Shown one piece after another: positions 37,301 to 49,803 of a DNA stretch of 64,000 bases. Below the pieces are notes generated by a model. It made no database searches, had not been told where the DNA came from, and saw only the letters and a program-made list of their open reading frames with translations. Made by a program: the position numbers and the translations under genes. The number at the start of each line of letters is the position of its first letter. Positions within the stretch are counted from its first letter, which is position 1. The DNA is taken from positions 13,919,537 through 13,983,536 of the forward strand of contig CP093829.1 of the NCBI GenBank assembly GCA_033063855.1. The letters are read 5' to 3'. The DNA is from Smittia aterrima. Taxonomy: Eukaryota > Arthropoda > Insecta > Diptera > Chironomidae.

Positions 37301-40300
37301 ATCAATAGGTCTTTCAAAATATTTATTTTGTTGATACTCGAGCGCTCTCTCGCATTCTTTTCCACATACGAGTATACGCAATCCAATGAAGCCTTTAATT
37401 TTGTTGAGCAGTGTTCTATTATTTTGAATGAGAACGTTATTAACTTCAAAATGGCAAGGTGATTAACCGCTCGCTTAAAATTTAAACTCATCAAGACAAT
37501 TCTGTGCAAGAAAGCGAAAAGACAAGCACAACATAATCAAGCCTGTGAATCTTAATGTAAAGCCTGTAAACAATATTTTCAAAACTCCACGCATGATTGT
37601 CCTAAAGTCGGTATCGAGGAAGCGGTGCAAAATTTTTAGGAATTCTGAACAAAAAACTTATAGTTTTAAATATAATTTAAAGTGAAACGGATTTTTGTGA
37701 TTAATTTCTGAGACATAGAAATATGAGAAGAGCAGAGGAAAGGAAATATAAAGAACTAAATTTTAATTAACGTAATTGCACACAAAAACTGTGTAGTCAC
37801 GCATTTTAGGCCATTTTTCTCAATAGTGAAGATAAACAATTCATGCTTTGCTTATTAGAACTGAGTGAAAATCGAGCAATTCTAAATGATGAACGCAACA
37901 GCATTCGGTAGCTGTAATAAACTATATTTGAAGACGATTGCACACACGAGCGAAACTATATTGAGTGAAAGCTTAAGTGTAAAACGTGAAATGTCGACTG
38001 CGCTTCCTGTGATAAAACCAGAGATATTTCTGAACGATCGATCGCACGTTGCGGTTTATTGTTTCATCAAAAAATTTATCGGGTAAGTGTGTGAAGATAA
38101 GTTTTAATGAAAATGAGAAAACAGTCGGACCGGCGAGCTACTATGTTTAATGGTGACAAACAACATAGAAGAAGAAGTTCGGTGCGTGTTCGATTGTTAT
38201 CAGAAACGGAAAAGAAAAAGCCATGAAAGTTGGCTAACTAGCTTCAAAGAGAGGCGAAGTCAGTGATCTCATTCGTGAATAACATTCAAGGTCAATAAAA
38301 ATACGAAAATGTAAATAACAAAATTTCGCACTACGTTTCAAACACCACAAAGAGCGGTAAAGGAGAGAAATGGTTAAAAATTATGAGACACGAAGGAAGT
38401 TTTAATTTTTTAAAACTAAAAGTAATCAAACGTCATGCTATATTTAAAATAAGAATTACAACCTTGAATTCTATTAAACGATATTTTGTCGCTTTCAATC
38501 TCTTTGCTATTTCTCGATGAAATGCAAACGATTCGAAAATAATTTAGTTGATTGAAAATTTTTACAAGGCGAAGGTTATCTTTTGGTGTAAATCATGTTA
38601 AGCCATAAGCGTGTTAAGAAAGTATCAACAGCTGACCAAAAAGCGAATTTGCAAAAAAATATCAAAATCATGTAAGTTGGTGAAATCATCGTTTGGAAAA
38701 CCAACAATAACTTTAATGAAGAAAATATTACGCGACCAGATTGTAATATTATTAAATGAAATTTATTAAAAGTCATTTAATTGAGCACTTGAAAGATGTC
38801 GTCAAATTATTTTCAATATTCGAGGATGTGACGACAGTATATCGAACGCCTGCACGGTTTTCATGCTCGCTCTTTTTCGACAAGGAGACTCTAGCTCAAT
38901 CATGAGATGGTGGCATTTCGTTCACAGTTCCCAGCTCATTATGCAACAGAAATTATAAAAATTGAATGCAGTCACTTTCATGTAACCATCGGAAACATTT
39001 ACAGTTTTCCAAAATTAGTGGATGGAGTTCTCGCTACATTCATCCAACACTAACAGCTGCAGAGGTACCATCGAATGATATCGGTTCTGTATTTACGGGT
39101 GAAGAGAAAACGCTTCGGCGGATTTTCAGCTCTCACTTCTTTTTACAATCGCTCACAACTACACATAATCATTGAGAGCCATAACAAACACGATCAACGG
39201 GCTACACTCTCTCAAAGAAAAAATATTCGAGTCGAAGAACAGTCTTTCGCAGTCTTTGGATATCATCTGTTCGCTTTTAGTTTTTCATTTGCAAAAAAAG
39301 GCATTTTTGTTTTAAAAAGTGGTTTTGGAAGCTTTCTCATCTTAAAGGAATACTTTCGGTCGGCTAGTGATAATTTGTGATACTTCAGCGGCCCAGTTAT
39401 TAAATCTTTTTGTTACTTTCCATAAACCTATGCCACCCCAAGAAAGAAAAATTATTTTTTCTGTGAGAAAAATAAAAAAATAAATAGCTGAAGCGGATTG
39501 TGAATCAGTTACCAAAAGAATTGAACTAAATAAGAAACAATTAAAGAATATTTAATTTGTGAAGTTGCATTGAAAAGTAATGAAAACAGACATGATGGCC
39601 GTTCATCAAATTCATTCTGTCGGTGGCAAGAAAGATATTTTACGAGATGTCGTTATCAAATACATTGATCACTTTTATCCTGAGTAAGTCTAGCGTTAAA
39701 ATAGCCATGAACTCATTTCAAATCACGTTTTTTCGAGCGATGAAAACTGTCTGAAAAAAATTATCGCCATGTAAGCAGAAAAAATAAAATGGTGGTCGGA
39801 TGGCTCTAGAAAACTTCAATTAAATGAAATGAAACCGAATATTTCGTCTTTTCATATGTGACTCAAGATATTATCCTCAAATAAAAAGTTCCGGGAAGCT
39901 AAAATGTATACAACTCCGCAAATGGATTATGAATTTAGTTGAGAGAGATGTTTAGACTCACGAACAAGGCACACTTACACACTCTCCCTTTGCAATGTTT
40001 TCATACTACGCAGCCTTGAAGTAGATCCGTTAAACTGGTAACAACAAAAAAGTGTGAATACACTTTTGCAGACACTCAGCTCAGCCGAGCGATGAAAAAG
40101 ACTTATAATAAAACTCGTGGCAATCACTCTACCAGCTCAAAATAGCCTGAAGGTTGATTCACGAGTCATACATTGAAGATGGTCAAGTTCAATGAATGAT
40201 TAAAATTTAACTTTTCTGCTCGCGAATATTATTTTGTCACGCTCCGTGGACTATAAACGACCTTATTGCCTTTAGCTCACACACGTGATGAACATTTTCC

Positions 40301-43300
40301 TCTCATCCTGAGAGAGTATTATTTTAAGCGCTGAAGTAACTTTTTCATGAAATAAATTTAGCTTTTGTTTTACATTATTTGCAAAAGCGATTAGTCAGTA
40401 GCTCGTAAATTTAATCAAATCGAATTTTACCACTATGAATAGAACAAGTAAACCAAATGATCTTAAAATAAACATCTTCGATTGCTTAAGTATGAGTTAG
40501 AGGATTAGAATTAAGTTGATTGTACATTGATCGTACCCACTGCCGTTTTAAATATTGTTTAACTTTCGATCGAGCGAGAAATAACGAACGCAAAACTCAA
40601 ACTTTTGGCTGGAGTTTGAGCTAAAATTTTGATCAATGGCTAAAAAAAATAGGGTCAACCGTAAATAACTTTTAAGTTGCTAAGAGATGTTTATATAGCT
40701 GATATTATAAGAAGTGAAGTAACTTATTTTGTTATTTTTTTCTCATATATTTTAGTGCGTCTGGGACAAGTGCAGTAGCAATCGATAACAAGATCGAGCA
40801 AGCGATGGTGAGTACAAAACCAAAAATCTTTATAAATTACTGAAGCCGATGAGAAATATTATATTTGCTACGAATACTTTTCCTTTCGAATCGTTTACAA
40901 GATTCCAACGACATTATATGGAGGAAAAATAAGTCTAAAAATAGTAAGCAATACTTTTTTAAAAAAAGGTCGCACATTAAAATGATTGCGGCGAAAAAGA
41001 AATTTGCTGAAAGGAAGCCGTCACTGCTTTGTCACCTGATGACTAAATATTACTGATAACACCAAGAAGTTACTCAGATAAAAACCTGATGTTACAAAAA
41101 ACAATAGTTATGCAACATTTTTGATTGATATATGCTCTTATGCTTATGAAACAGACATACCTGTTGAACGAAAATTGTTTTTGGAAGCAGCTTTAATCAG
41201 AACATCTTATCAAAGCCGCTCTACTTAAAACCCTCGCATCGGTTCATGTTTTCCTTCGAAATGAGGTTGAGCTCACGCAGTCTTTTAAACAAAGTCGGCC
41301 ATAGTCTCCACAAATATCATGCGTTTAAATATTATTTAGATCAAGGGTGTAATATCAAACATAGTCTCGTTCTACGAAAAAAACTTATATAAACATAGAT
41401 TAAAGGGTTGTTTGTGTTAAAAATGGACGGTGTTGACCTTTAAAGAATTTGCAGAAATCAGTAGCTTTTCCTTTTAAATTTAAATAAATCGTTCAAAAAA
41501 CAAAACAAAAATGACGACTTAAGTAGAAAACCGGTCGCTCATTCTAAAAAAATATTTAAATAAAATGGATATTTTCGAAACAGTTTAAAATCGATCTCTT
41601 CAGAGAATTAGAGTCGCCAACTTCTAAAGTAAACATTCGAAATCAATTCACGGAAAACTACCCATGTAGCTCGAATGAGCGAGAATTAAAAATATGGCGA
41701 TTAGTCATTAAAACACTCATGATTTATGCTATGCAATTCCAAAAACGCACATATTACTGATTAAACCATGACGCGTTTCAACATTGCATGATGTCATGTT
41801 GTGCATTCGCTCATTGTGTCGGTATTTGTAGCACTAATACATTAATTCGAAGAGAGTTGACTTGATAATTTTACACATTTCGATGGTCTCTTCACAATCC
41901 TCGTGTCAATGTGTTTGCTTTGTTATTGAATGGAACCTGTTTTATTTTATTTTTCTTCTCCTTTTGTTGAACACAAGTGAGAATTATATTTTCACTCTTT
42001 TACTTTCGTTTGCGAGTCAGAAAGAATAAAAATACACGACTCAATAATAACATTTCATTTAAAGTTATAAAGCTTGATGTGGTTTAAAGCAGACAGTCAG
42101 TCGCCTGCTCTACTTGAACAAAGTCTGTCGACATTTTTTGTAACGCGAAATTCCAAAATAAAACGCACCAAGAAATAAAACTTACTTACGTTACTGCTCG
42201 TGTTGATCGAAGGGAAAATTCTACTGAATTCCGAGAAAGTTTCCTGTTTTTTCTCGAATATAAACTGTGACAATCGCTACTTCCACATCATTTAGAGAAA
42301 TATTCGCACAAAGTCAACGTTCGTCTAACGTAAACTCCAGTTAACTTCAGTCGGCTTTTCTATAGAAAGACGGAAGTTAAGGGAGCTTGTGAAGCTTCAA
42401 AAGTAACAAAGTTCAATAATTCAGTTTGATTGATAAAATATTGCTGCTGATTGTGCAAAAACAATCTAGCAGACATTAGGTTGCAAAAGCCAACACTAAG
42501 ATTTTTTGTTGTGATCACAAATAAATATAGAACAGCTTTGTTTTGAAAGACGAAAGGTTTCTTTCGTGAAAGACGAAAGGTGAACAGACTGTGATAATAT
42601 TTTGTTGCCGAAATAAAACTGAAATTAACGATGGAGATGTTGACGTATCAACCTCAGCCTGAGAATTTACTGTATGAGATTACACAAAAGGGAAACTCTC
42701 AGACCTGTTACGTTATGGTAAAAGTATGTATAGCTCTCTCGTTGGAGAGATGATGATATTTTCTATTTATAAAGATGTCTGATATGGCGCAAAGTGCCTT
42801 GCGAAACTTGTTTTTAAAATTCTGCTCTCAACGAAGACAATTTATCAACTCTTGAATTTACTCACATGTACACAAAGCGGCCTGAATTGTGATAAGAAGT
42901 GATAAGCTGAAAGATAACGTGACGCTTTTCCAGTTTTCAGTTTCATTTTATGTGCCCAAAATCATATCGCGACTACAACCAGAATCATTATCGATAAGAT
43001 AGACTTAACGGATCAATTAGCACCAATAAAACTGTTGATTGATTTCAGTCTACTTTGTTATTCACTTTTATCTTATCGTAGCGAGTCATGACAGCGAAAG
43101 GGAGTCGGTAAAGAAATTAAAGCAATTAAATGTTTGCGATTCCAAAAATAGAACCAAAGCAAAAGCAATAGCCTCAACCAGCTAATTGATAGGTCACGTT
43201 GTCACTCTTTGCGTGCTTACTGCTTCTTCGTTTTCAATTGATTTGCCATTTGTCATATGAATAAGATTTTAGTTCCAAAACTCAAACCAGTTATTGACGT

Positions 43301-44375
43301 CATTCACAATGCGAAATTGAATCGCTTTATTATTATTATTATTATTTAGTGGGTGCTAAAATGATCACCTGATAACTGAAACGATTTTGCACAGTTTAAG
43401 TTCATGGCTAAGTTGAACACACCTAATGCGTCAAGCCCGTCCGCTTTCAGCGAATTGAATCAATGTGCAATCTTAAGATCGTGTGTAAAAATATTAATTC
43501 TATAGAAAATAATTTATTGTAAATAGGAAAAAAGATTTACAACGCTTAAACGTTTATTATAATCAAATAGATAATTCACTCAACGCATATTTGTAATACG
43601 CGTAATAGCGATTAATCAATGGCAACAGAAAACAAGTCTCACTATATTTAATTCTCTACCAGATTTATTAAAGCTACTTAATTTGTGCATCGATTTTAAA
43701 ACTCTTAATTACTTTTGCCATTCGTTTTGAAATCTTCGTGTGTGCACTATTGCTTTATACTGAAAACAAACGTGTCATTAACGTAATAGTAAGTCTAGAG
43801 CGATTGTAAAAGAGAGAGTAAAAAGGAAAATTGTCTGCTGCGCTGCATATGTAATGAAACTGAAAATGAGCATAAAAGAATTGTTGATGACTGGTCTGTG
43901 TGTCAGTTGGAAAAACAAGTTATTGACGGATTTATTATCATTTAACGGCATCAGTAATTTCACCGCCTCAACAAAATTATTAATGCAATCGATCTCACCG
44001 TTTACCGTTTTTCTTTTTTTTTAGGATCTTGTGAAGTCACACTTGATGTTCGCTGTTCGAGAAGAAGTCGAAGTCTTGAAAGAGAAAATTGCAGAGCTGA
44101 TGGATCGTATCAATCAGTTGGAAGTCGAAAATACGATACTAAAGGCGAACGCAAGTCAAGAGACTCTTTCACAACTTACCAACACAATTGTTGTGTCTCC
44201 TCAAACCCAAGTTCAAACATCACCAGCTCAGCCGCAAATCACTCCAGCGTTGAGCAAGATCGGTATCGAAGCTTCTGTGCTTCAAGTCAGCAACATGAGT
44301 GGTCTTGGTTCAAACCAAGTTCTTACACAGCAGCCAACAAATCCCCCGCCGCAAAATCCCTCTTCCACATCCTAG
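31356..44375 (+). CDS. bun: bunched / TSC22-domain protein, long isoform
   Basis: Long isoforms of this family promote growth through Madm in flies and carry a TSC box leucine zipper. Exons 31356-33097, 40756-40807 and 44025-44375 give 714 residues in frame. The N-terminal exon holds the two motifs typical of long isoforms: RKGTSFQITSVSVS near residue 105, and ERFKVVKIE...PFKRGRWMCMDYLD near residue 235. A low-complexity region rich in His, Gln, Asn and Ser follows. The shared exons encode ASGTSAVAIDNKIEQAMDLV, SHLMFAVREEVEVLKEKIAE and the heptad repeat LMDRINQLEVENTILKANAS, which is the TSC box plus leucine zipper. The C-terminal tail is rich in Gln, Pro and Thr. The start is the first ATG of the open frame. 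Several alternative first exons lie in the 7.6-kb intron and are listed separately. Confidence 0.93.
33098..34615 (+). other. bunched intron, first part
   Basis: AT-rich DNA after the donor of the long first exon. No exon was recognised. It may hold the promoter for the next alternative first exon. Confidence 0.55.
34616..35247 (+). CDS. bun: bunched alternative first coding exon B
   Basis: An open frame of 632 nt from ATG 34616 ending at a donor (AACAG|GTTGAG) in phase 2, exactly the phase needed by the shared exon at 40756. Spliced to 40756-40807 and 44025-44375 it predicts 344 residues. The stretch before the donor (LAVAALNINLSSLGPLYSTR, then Ser/Thr-rich, ending SPSFGNNADNN) reads like coding sequence and enters ASGTSAVAIDNK without a break. 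The upstream part is AT-rich and the true ATG may be further in. An unspliced frame would add about 26 hydrophobic residues and stop at 35326. Confidence 0.65.
37886..38082 (+). CDS. bun: bunched candidate alternative first exon C
   Basis: ATG 37886 opens 65 codons ending at a strong donor (ATCGG|GTAAGTG) in phase 2, compatible with the shared exon at 40756. The predicted isoform is 199 residues. The peptide begins MMNATAFGSCNKLYLKT and contains VKREMSTALPVIKPEIF. I know no family motif in it, so the support is phase, donor and open length only. Confidence 0.4.
39580..39683 (+). CDS. bun: bunched short-isoform first exon D
   Basis: ATG 39580 opens 34 codons (MKTDMMAVHQIHSVGGKKD through YIDHFYP) ending at CCTGA|GTAAGTC in phase 2. 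Joining to the shared exon gives an Asp codon and the 168-residue product expected of a short TSC22/GILZ-like isoform. It lies nearest to the shared exon, as usual for the short-form promoter. Confidence 0.6.
40756..40807 (+). CDS. bun: bunched shared small exon (start of TSC box)
   Basis: A 52-nt exon between TTTTAG and GTGAGT encoding SASGTSAVAIDNKIEQAM (first Ser shared with the upstream exon). This is the conserved lead-in to the TSC box in fly and vertebrate family members. It accepts phase 2 exons and donates phase 0. Confidence 0.92.
42631..42717 (+). CDS. bun: bunched candidate alternative first exon E (skips the small shared exon)
   Basis: ATG 42631 opens exactly 29 codons (MEMLTYQPQPENLLYEITQK, ending CYVM) and ends at GTTATG|GTAAAA in phase 0. 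It lies downstream of the 52-nt shared exon and fits the phase of the last exon at 44025, predicting a 145-residue protein that starts the TSC box at DLVKSHLMFAV. Two direct copies of GAAAGACGAAAGGT lie about 50-85 bp upstream (42545-42558, 42568-42581). Support is phase, donor and codon character. Confidence 0.5.
43328..43347. repeat. (ATT)n microsatellite in a bunched intron
   Basis: About six ATT units. Confidence 0.85.
44025..44375 (+). CDS. bun: bunched final exon: TSC box and leucine zipper
   Basis: Encodes DLVKSHLMFAVREEVEVLKE and the leucine zipper (leucines or similar every seventh residue through ENTILKANASQETL), then a Gln/Pro/Thr-rich tail ending PPPQNPSSTS. It is shared by all isoforms and is the dimerisation domain. 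Confidence 0.95.
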   Translation, partial: DLVKSHLMFAVREEVEVLKEKIAELMDRINQLEVENTILKANASQETLSQLTNTIVVSPQTQVQTSPAQPQITPALSKIGIEASVLQVSNMSGLGSNQVLTQQPTNPPPQNPSSTS

Positions 44376-45669
44376 ATAGATGAACTCTTAGGACTATTTA
44401 ACAAATTTTAGGGATTACAGCTAACTGTTGCGTGACGAGCTACACTTAAATTTACATCACTTCATCTGCATTGCTTCGAAACAAAATACAATGATCTGTT
44501 TCATCTGCTTAGTGTACCGTACACCTGATACGAAAGGAAAAAAAAGATAATAATGTGATTGATACAACAATTCAAATTTTGAAAATCAAATGAAGATGTT
44601 GAATATAGTAATAGCACTTAATCACACATTTAAAAAACTATTCCAAATAAGGGAGGATAGAAAATGAGTAACTTTTCTCTGTGATGGAGACAAAGTAGAC
44701 AGAAATAGAAGAGATTTAATTGTCCTTTATATGCAGAGAGGTTCAGCTATCTGAAATTTTCTTTGATTCACATTTATAACTAGCAAAGAGACTTAGCAAG
44801 CAATGTTATCTGTTAACTGCAAGGAAAGATAAAAATCACAAGCTCGCCTGAATATCGAAAAGCCCCATTGACTCTTGAAAAAAAAGAAGGGACATTAGCT
44901 TCACATTCTTGTTACAAGATTAAATCAAAGTAGCTTTTATCAACCGATGGCATGAAATATTTTCTCACACAACATGAAAGTTGGCATGAAAGGAACTTTA
45001 GGAAAATTCACGAAATGAAGATGCTAATAAGTCTCGTTGAGCATTGCAGAAAACACTCGAAGAACGACGGTCTTTTTAAATAAACACAAGTATTAGTTTA
45101 AGATGCAAACTCTCAAAATGTACATAGAATCCGATTACAAAATGTTGATAAATGTTGATGAAGATTTCAAGCATTGAGTGTATATATTGCTGAATGGAAT
45201 TGCGAATGATTCTCCAAAGCAAAGGAAAGCGCCTGATTTGTTAGTCACTTAAATAAAAATTTCTCATTTTAAGTCAGGATCACTTTCCAAAGAGTAAACT
45301 TATATTTCGTGATTCAATCAAGCAACAAAACTATCAACAAAACCTGCTTGAATATTTCGTTTCTATTTGTTTCATGAGAAATTAAAATAAAAGAAAAATC
45401 ATATTTTTTAATAAAATTAAATATTTTGCATCTCGTTTTTCACTGTGGACAGAAATTTGTTTCTGGCTAAGATTTCCAGTGAAGCTATATTTCTAATCTT
45501 AAGAAAGGCGCAGAGGGCTGTGTAGAGATTAAAGCTGGGAAAAGTGAGGAATTTGATGTTTTCGTAAAATATCAAATAGATTGAAAATTCAAATAAAAAC
45601 GATAAAAATATTAATTCAAATGCCAAATGTTTTTTTTTTTAACATAGAGAAATTTATCTTTACAGAAAT
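44376..45669. other. bunched 3' UTR and gap to the Oatp gene
   Basis: No coding support. AATAAA-type signals near 45250 and 45408 could end bunched transcripts. The next gene converges on it from the right. Confidence 0.55.
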
Positions 45670-48600
45670 TTATTGCCTTCCGTTCCTGCCTTGTTTTTTC
45701 TTTAACATTTCCTCGCGATCTCCATACAGATCCAAGTTCTTGCCGTATTTCCAAACAAGAACGTCAAAGAACACTCCGATCCCAGTTAGGAAGAACGCTG
45801 TTAGGTTAATGTAATACCTGAAACGTCTTTGATCGTAAAGTTGACAATTTCCTCTTCTACCAGAGCATTGCTCAGTCCAAACCAAGCAAGTTTGATCAAT
45901 GATTCTGCCAAAAATAATTGGTCCCGGAATAAGCGCGAAGAGGCTGACTAACATGAGAATTAATCCCTGAGTAACGCTCTTGTCTTTATTGCTGACACAA
46001 CGATAGTTGACCAACAAGTTTCCAATCCTTCCCGAAGCTCCAAAGCAATTTATGACTGACGAGACAATCGTAAAAGCATAGAAACCGAAGGCGCAACCTT
46101 GAACGCAATCATTAAATTTATTGTCTTGATGAAGAACTAATGTAATTTTTACCTTGAATGCAAGCCCCTGGAACCATTTTCCCCCAAACTTCTCCTGTAC
46201 TACGTCGTTTGCGTCCATTAGGTTCGGTGGTAACACTTTCTTCAGTATATTCTTTGATTTCATCGTCATCTTCATAAACAAAATCAATGATGTCATCCTC
46301 TGTTTTCTGCTTTAATGAAGTGTCATCAAAAGAATTGTTGTTTCTCTCAGTTACGAGTGATAATGTAGGCGTTGAAGTTGTCGTGGTTGAAATTTCTTGT
46401 GTGGAAGTCTTTGACTCAATCGTTGAAAATGTTATTGGAGATTCACTCGTAACAATTGACTGTGGTAAAATGGAAACGAATTTTGTCGTCAAGAAAGTTT
46501 CTTGCCGAATTTCACGAGCACATTCACATTCGTGATAGAACTAAAAATATGATAGAATAGATCAACATAAAATTTCGCGACTGCATGGCTGTAATCTACC
46601 TTTCCCTCTTTTGAATATGCGTTGCACGATGCAACACAAGGATTGAAGAAAGTGTCTCCTGTTTCTTCTCGGCATACAGGAGTGTAAGAGAATCCTAAGC
46701 AATGACAATTCATGTTACAGGAAGAAGTCAAATTGATCTGACCGTTGTGGATTGCCATTGGGGTTTGACCATCTGAGGATTCAATTATATTTATTCATTC
46801 GATCGCAATAATTTCATTAAGTTTCACCTGGACAAGTGAAATATAAATTTGAAATCTGTCCGATCATGTAGCCAACTCCAACGATAACATTCCACATTAA
46901 TAGTTTACTTGGGGCTGGTTTCTTTTTTGAGATTATCTGTAATTTAAGCAGTATTATATTTAAAAATTGAGCAATAGAAACAAAATTCATACGTAGCCCG
47001 ATGCTAAGAATCCTATCACAACACCAATAATAGTGAATGGTCCAGTGATAATTGTCGCATCTGCTGCATTTTTGTGAAATTGAACTTCAAGATATTTGCC
47101 TAAAATTAATTATAAATTTAAAAGGCTGAAATGTAAAAGTTTTTGCTAATTGCTCACTCATGAATGTAAAATATGCCGAAGCTCCCAAAATGTAAAAGAT
47201 TCCAGAAATAATGTTGCACATCAGCAATTTATTCTTGAAAAGTCGAGCCATAGCTGCAGGAAATTGTTTTATAGTTGGAATTTCCGCCATGCTGCCAGTG
47301 AACTGCTGAGTCTCCGCTAAGTCGTTTCTTAATGGCTGGTTTTCTTCTTGGAAGATATCGTGCGAAGATTTTAATGCTTTTGGGGTTTCATCGGAAATAG
47401 CGCTACGAGAAGAAAAAATAGTAGTTGGTAGTAGTGCATCGCAGTCATAACAAACCTTAATTCTAGATTTCTTTTTTTTGGCAGGTGTTTTGGAAAAAGA
47501 CCTACGAGAAAAGCTACCAAAAACAAAGCAATTCCCAAAAACACCCATCCAAACCACCAAGCTCCCATCCAGCGTGGGTCCGAACTGTCAATCAATGGCG
47601 TTTTAGTTGGATCGATGTACATTTTTAATGAAGCGTAACCAAGAAAAAAGCCAATAGCTTTTAAAATTTAATTAGTTTTTTGTCAATATACTTTGTCATA
47701 GTTTTTGTCATAATAATATCGGCGGAAAGGTGTCTCTGTCTTACCTGGACCCATCGTTCGGAGCGAAAACGCGTATGACAGTAGCAATGGCGTGTTCGCT
47801 TTTTTAGTGTTGTCATCAAGATAAGTCTTTTAAAAAAAACCAAAAAGTCCATTTCCGTAATAAAGAGAGTGTTTAAAATAAATACTTGACCGAGAGCATA
47901 GTAAAGAGTATTGCCAATACCAAGAACGAACTGAGATATGAAGATCAGAACGAGGGGAAGAATTGAATCGATTTCACTGTTGCATTCTTGTGCGAGCTGA
48001 TCTTTCATGCACAGACGATTTTGTTGGCGGAAAATCAAATCAACTTCGGTGTTATCAAGCTAAAAAAAAACTAGTTTAACAAATAGAAAAAAATGAATTT
48101 GAAAATATTTACGATTGTTGCGTTCGATGATGTTAAATCCATATATTCTTTCGTTAATCTGAGAGCATCCTCCCCAGGTCCGTATATTACATGTGGTAGT
48201 GCCAAAATAAAGCAAGAAATTGCACAAAATACAACTCCCCACGCAATAAAACGTGGTCTAAGATTAGAGAAAGAAATAAAGACTTTTTCATTAAAATTTC
48301 ATAAACAAATCTCTGATAGATTTGCGAAAGATGAAGTGAAATATCTTCAGAGTGTTTAATAAAGAAGCTGGTACGAATCGGAACTAGAAGAAATAAGTTA
48401 CCGATTTCGTTGGCCTCCATAATAACTCAAGAGAACGGATAGAAGGATTTGTGAAACTTCATTGCCACTCAGAATAAGACCTGTTGATAAAATCAAATTT
48501 AAAAATAAACTTAATTTTTCTTTTTCTATAATTACTTACCAGTTGTTTGGCTGGGAATTTTGAATCTTTTCTCCATGGTTTGAAGTGTGATAACAAAATA

Positions 48601-48732
48601 AACGTAGCCCATCGCCTGAAATGTTCCGAGTATTCCATAAACGATGATGAAAGTTTTGGTGTTTGCAAATCTTTGCAGGAACCTAGGATAGCCACACCAG
48701 GACAAACCGCATGATGTGCCACTAGCTGACAT
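45670..48732 (-). CDS. Organic anion transporting polypeptide (Oatp/SLCO), copy A
   Basis: Plasma-membrane uptake carrier of the SLCO family (in flies Oatps carry ecdysteroids, dyes and toxins). Twelve exons give 774 residues: 48732-48540, 48480-48402, 48257-48113, 48059-47886, 47826-47745, 47657-47456, 47402-47158, 47099-46993, 46936-46828, 46772-46600, 46540-46153, 46097-45670. Family marks are SGNEVSQILL, YYGGQRNRPRFIAWG, LPHVIYGPGEDAL, TYLDDNTKKA and the SLCO signature DPRWMGAWWFGW. A Kazal-like extracellular loop follows (CNMNCHCLGFSYTPVCREE through CVASC, then CECA). The last exon has the final helices and DLYGDREEML. The 46540-46153 exon adds an unusually long Ser/Thr-rich and acidic stretch after the Kazal cysteines, including RKRRST. 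The start at MSASGTSCGLSWCGYPRF is used because a likely acceptor (TTTTTCAG) sits between it and the upstream in-frame ATG. Confidence 0.93.
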
Positions 48733-49803
48733 CGTTATCAAGTTGATTTCTGAAAAATTCAAAATATTTTGAGCTTCAGAGTTTTACTTCAAAACTTCAA
48801 TAATTCCGATTCATTTTATCAGCAAATACTGTCTGCCGATAACTCAAGAGTTTCCTTATGCGGTTAGTCTGCTCCCTTATCTTACGCCATAATCTGAGAG
48901 ATTGCAGTATTAATTGATCAACGATTTCAAGTAGAAATAATGTCGATAAGCAATGACCGATATCTCATAACTTGTGCATAATTCTCAATGTTATAAATTG
49001 TATGCACAACACTTGAAGTTAAAAAAATAAAACAATGATTTCAAAACTACTCAACAATTTAAAGAGGTCCCTTTTAAGTAGTAGATTTATCTTATAAAGT
49101 TATTTCTAAATTGTGAAGTTTCACGAAAAACATTACTTAAATTTTTATCAAATGTTCAATGACTTTTATGTATGTTATCAGCATATATTGCGAGAAAAAA
49201 TTAAAGATTTTATAAAAAGATAAGTGACAATTTATTCGAAACCGTTCTTAGCTTTTCAAATCTTATCCACTCACATTGACTGTCCGGAGCAAACTGAACA
49301 AATTTTTAATCTATAAAGTAAAAATTGATTGTATTATCTCTTAAATATCATTGATTCATTTCATTTGTGTATATTGTTTGTATTTGAAATCTTGAATGAA
49401 AAAGCTTTACAAAAGGCTTTTTTTTTCAAAGCTCCATTTTTCAAGAGTTTTAGTGAATTTTCTAGAAAAAAGAAAACAAACATTCATTTATAATTTCAGC
49501 CTTACACTTCTGCCTAATAAAAGTTCTAACAATAATTTTATAAATTTATTTAAATTTCAATGCTTGTAACAAGAAGAATAATGTGTTATAACCATATGTA
49601 AAGCAAATATGTAGAAAATAAGAACTGAATCTTACATACATTGTTATCACGCTTATCTTTAATGTTTTTACGATAAAAAATTTTCCAGCACTTCTACTCT
49701 GTTAGTTTAGTTTGAGTCATGAGGAGTTAGACATCGTTTAAAACTTTCTTAAGCTCAATTTTTGTGAAGTAACCAAAAAACTTTGTGAAGGATAAGCAAT
49801 ATA
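48733..49803. promoter_or_regulatory. Head-to-head intergenic region of two Oatp genes
   Basis: A 1.07-kb AT-rich gap between two divergent Oatp start codons, with no exon recognised apart from a likely 5' UTR exon junction of copy A near 48749. Shared regulation of the pair is an inference from arrangement. Confidence 0.45.

Noticed and set aside
46098..46152. Reading the Oatp A frame through this stretch, or a 15-nt intron ending near 46138
   Set aside because: Reading through meets a stop, and a 15-nt intron is too short. A 55-nt intron with the acceptor after GCGTTCAAG keeps the frame.
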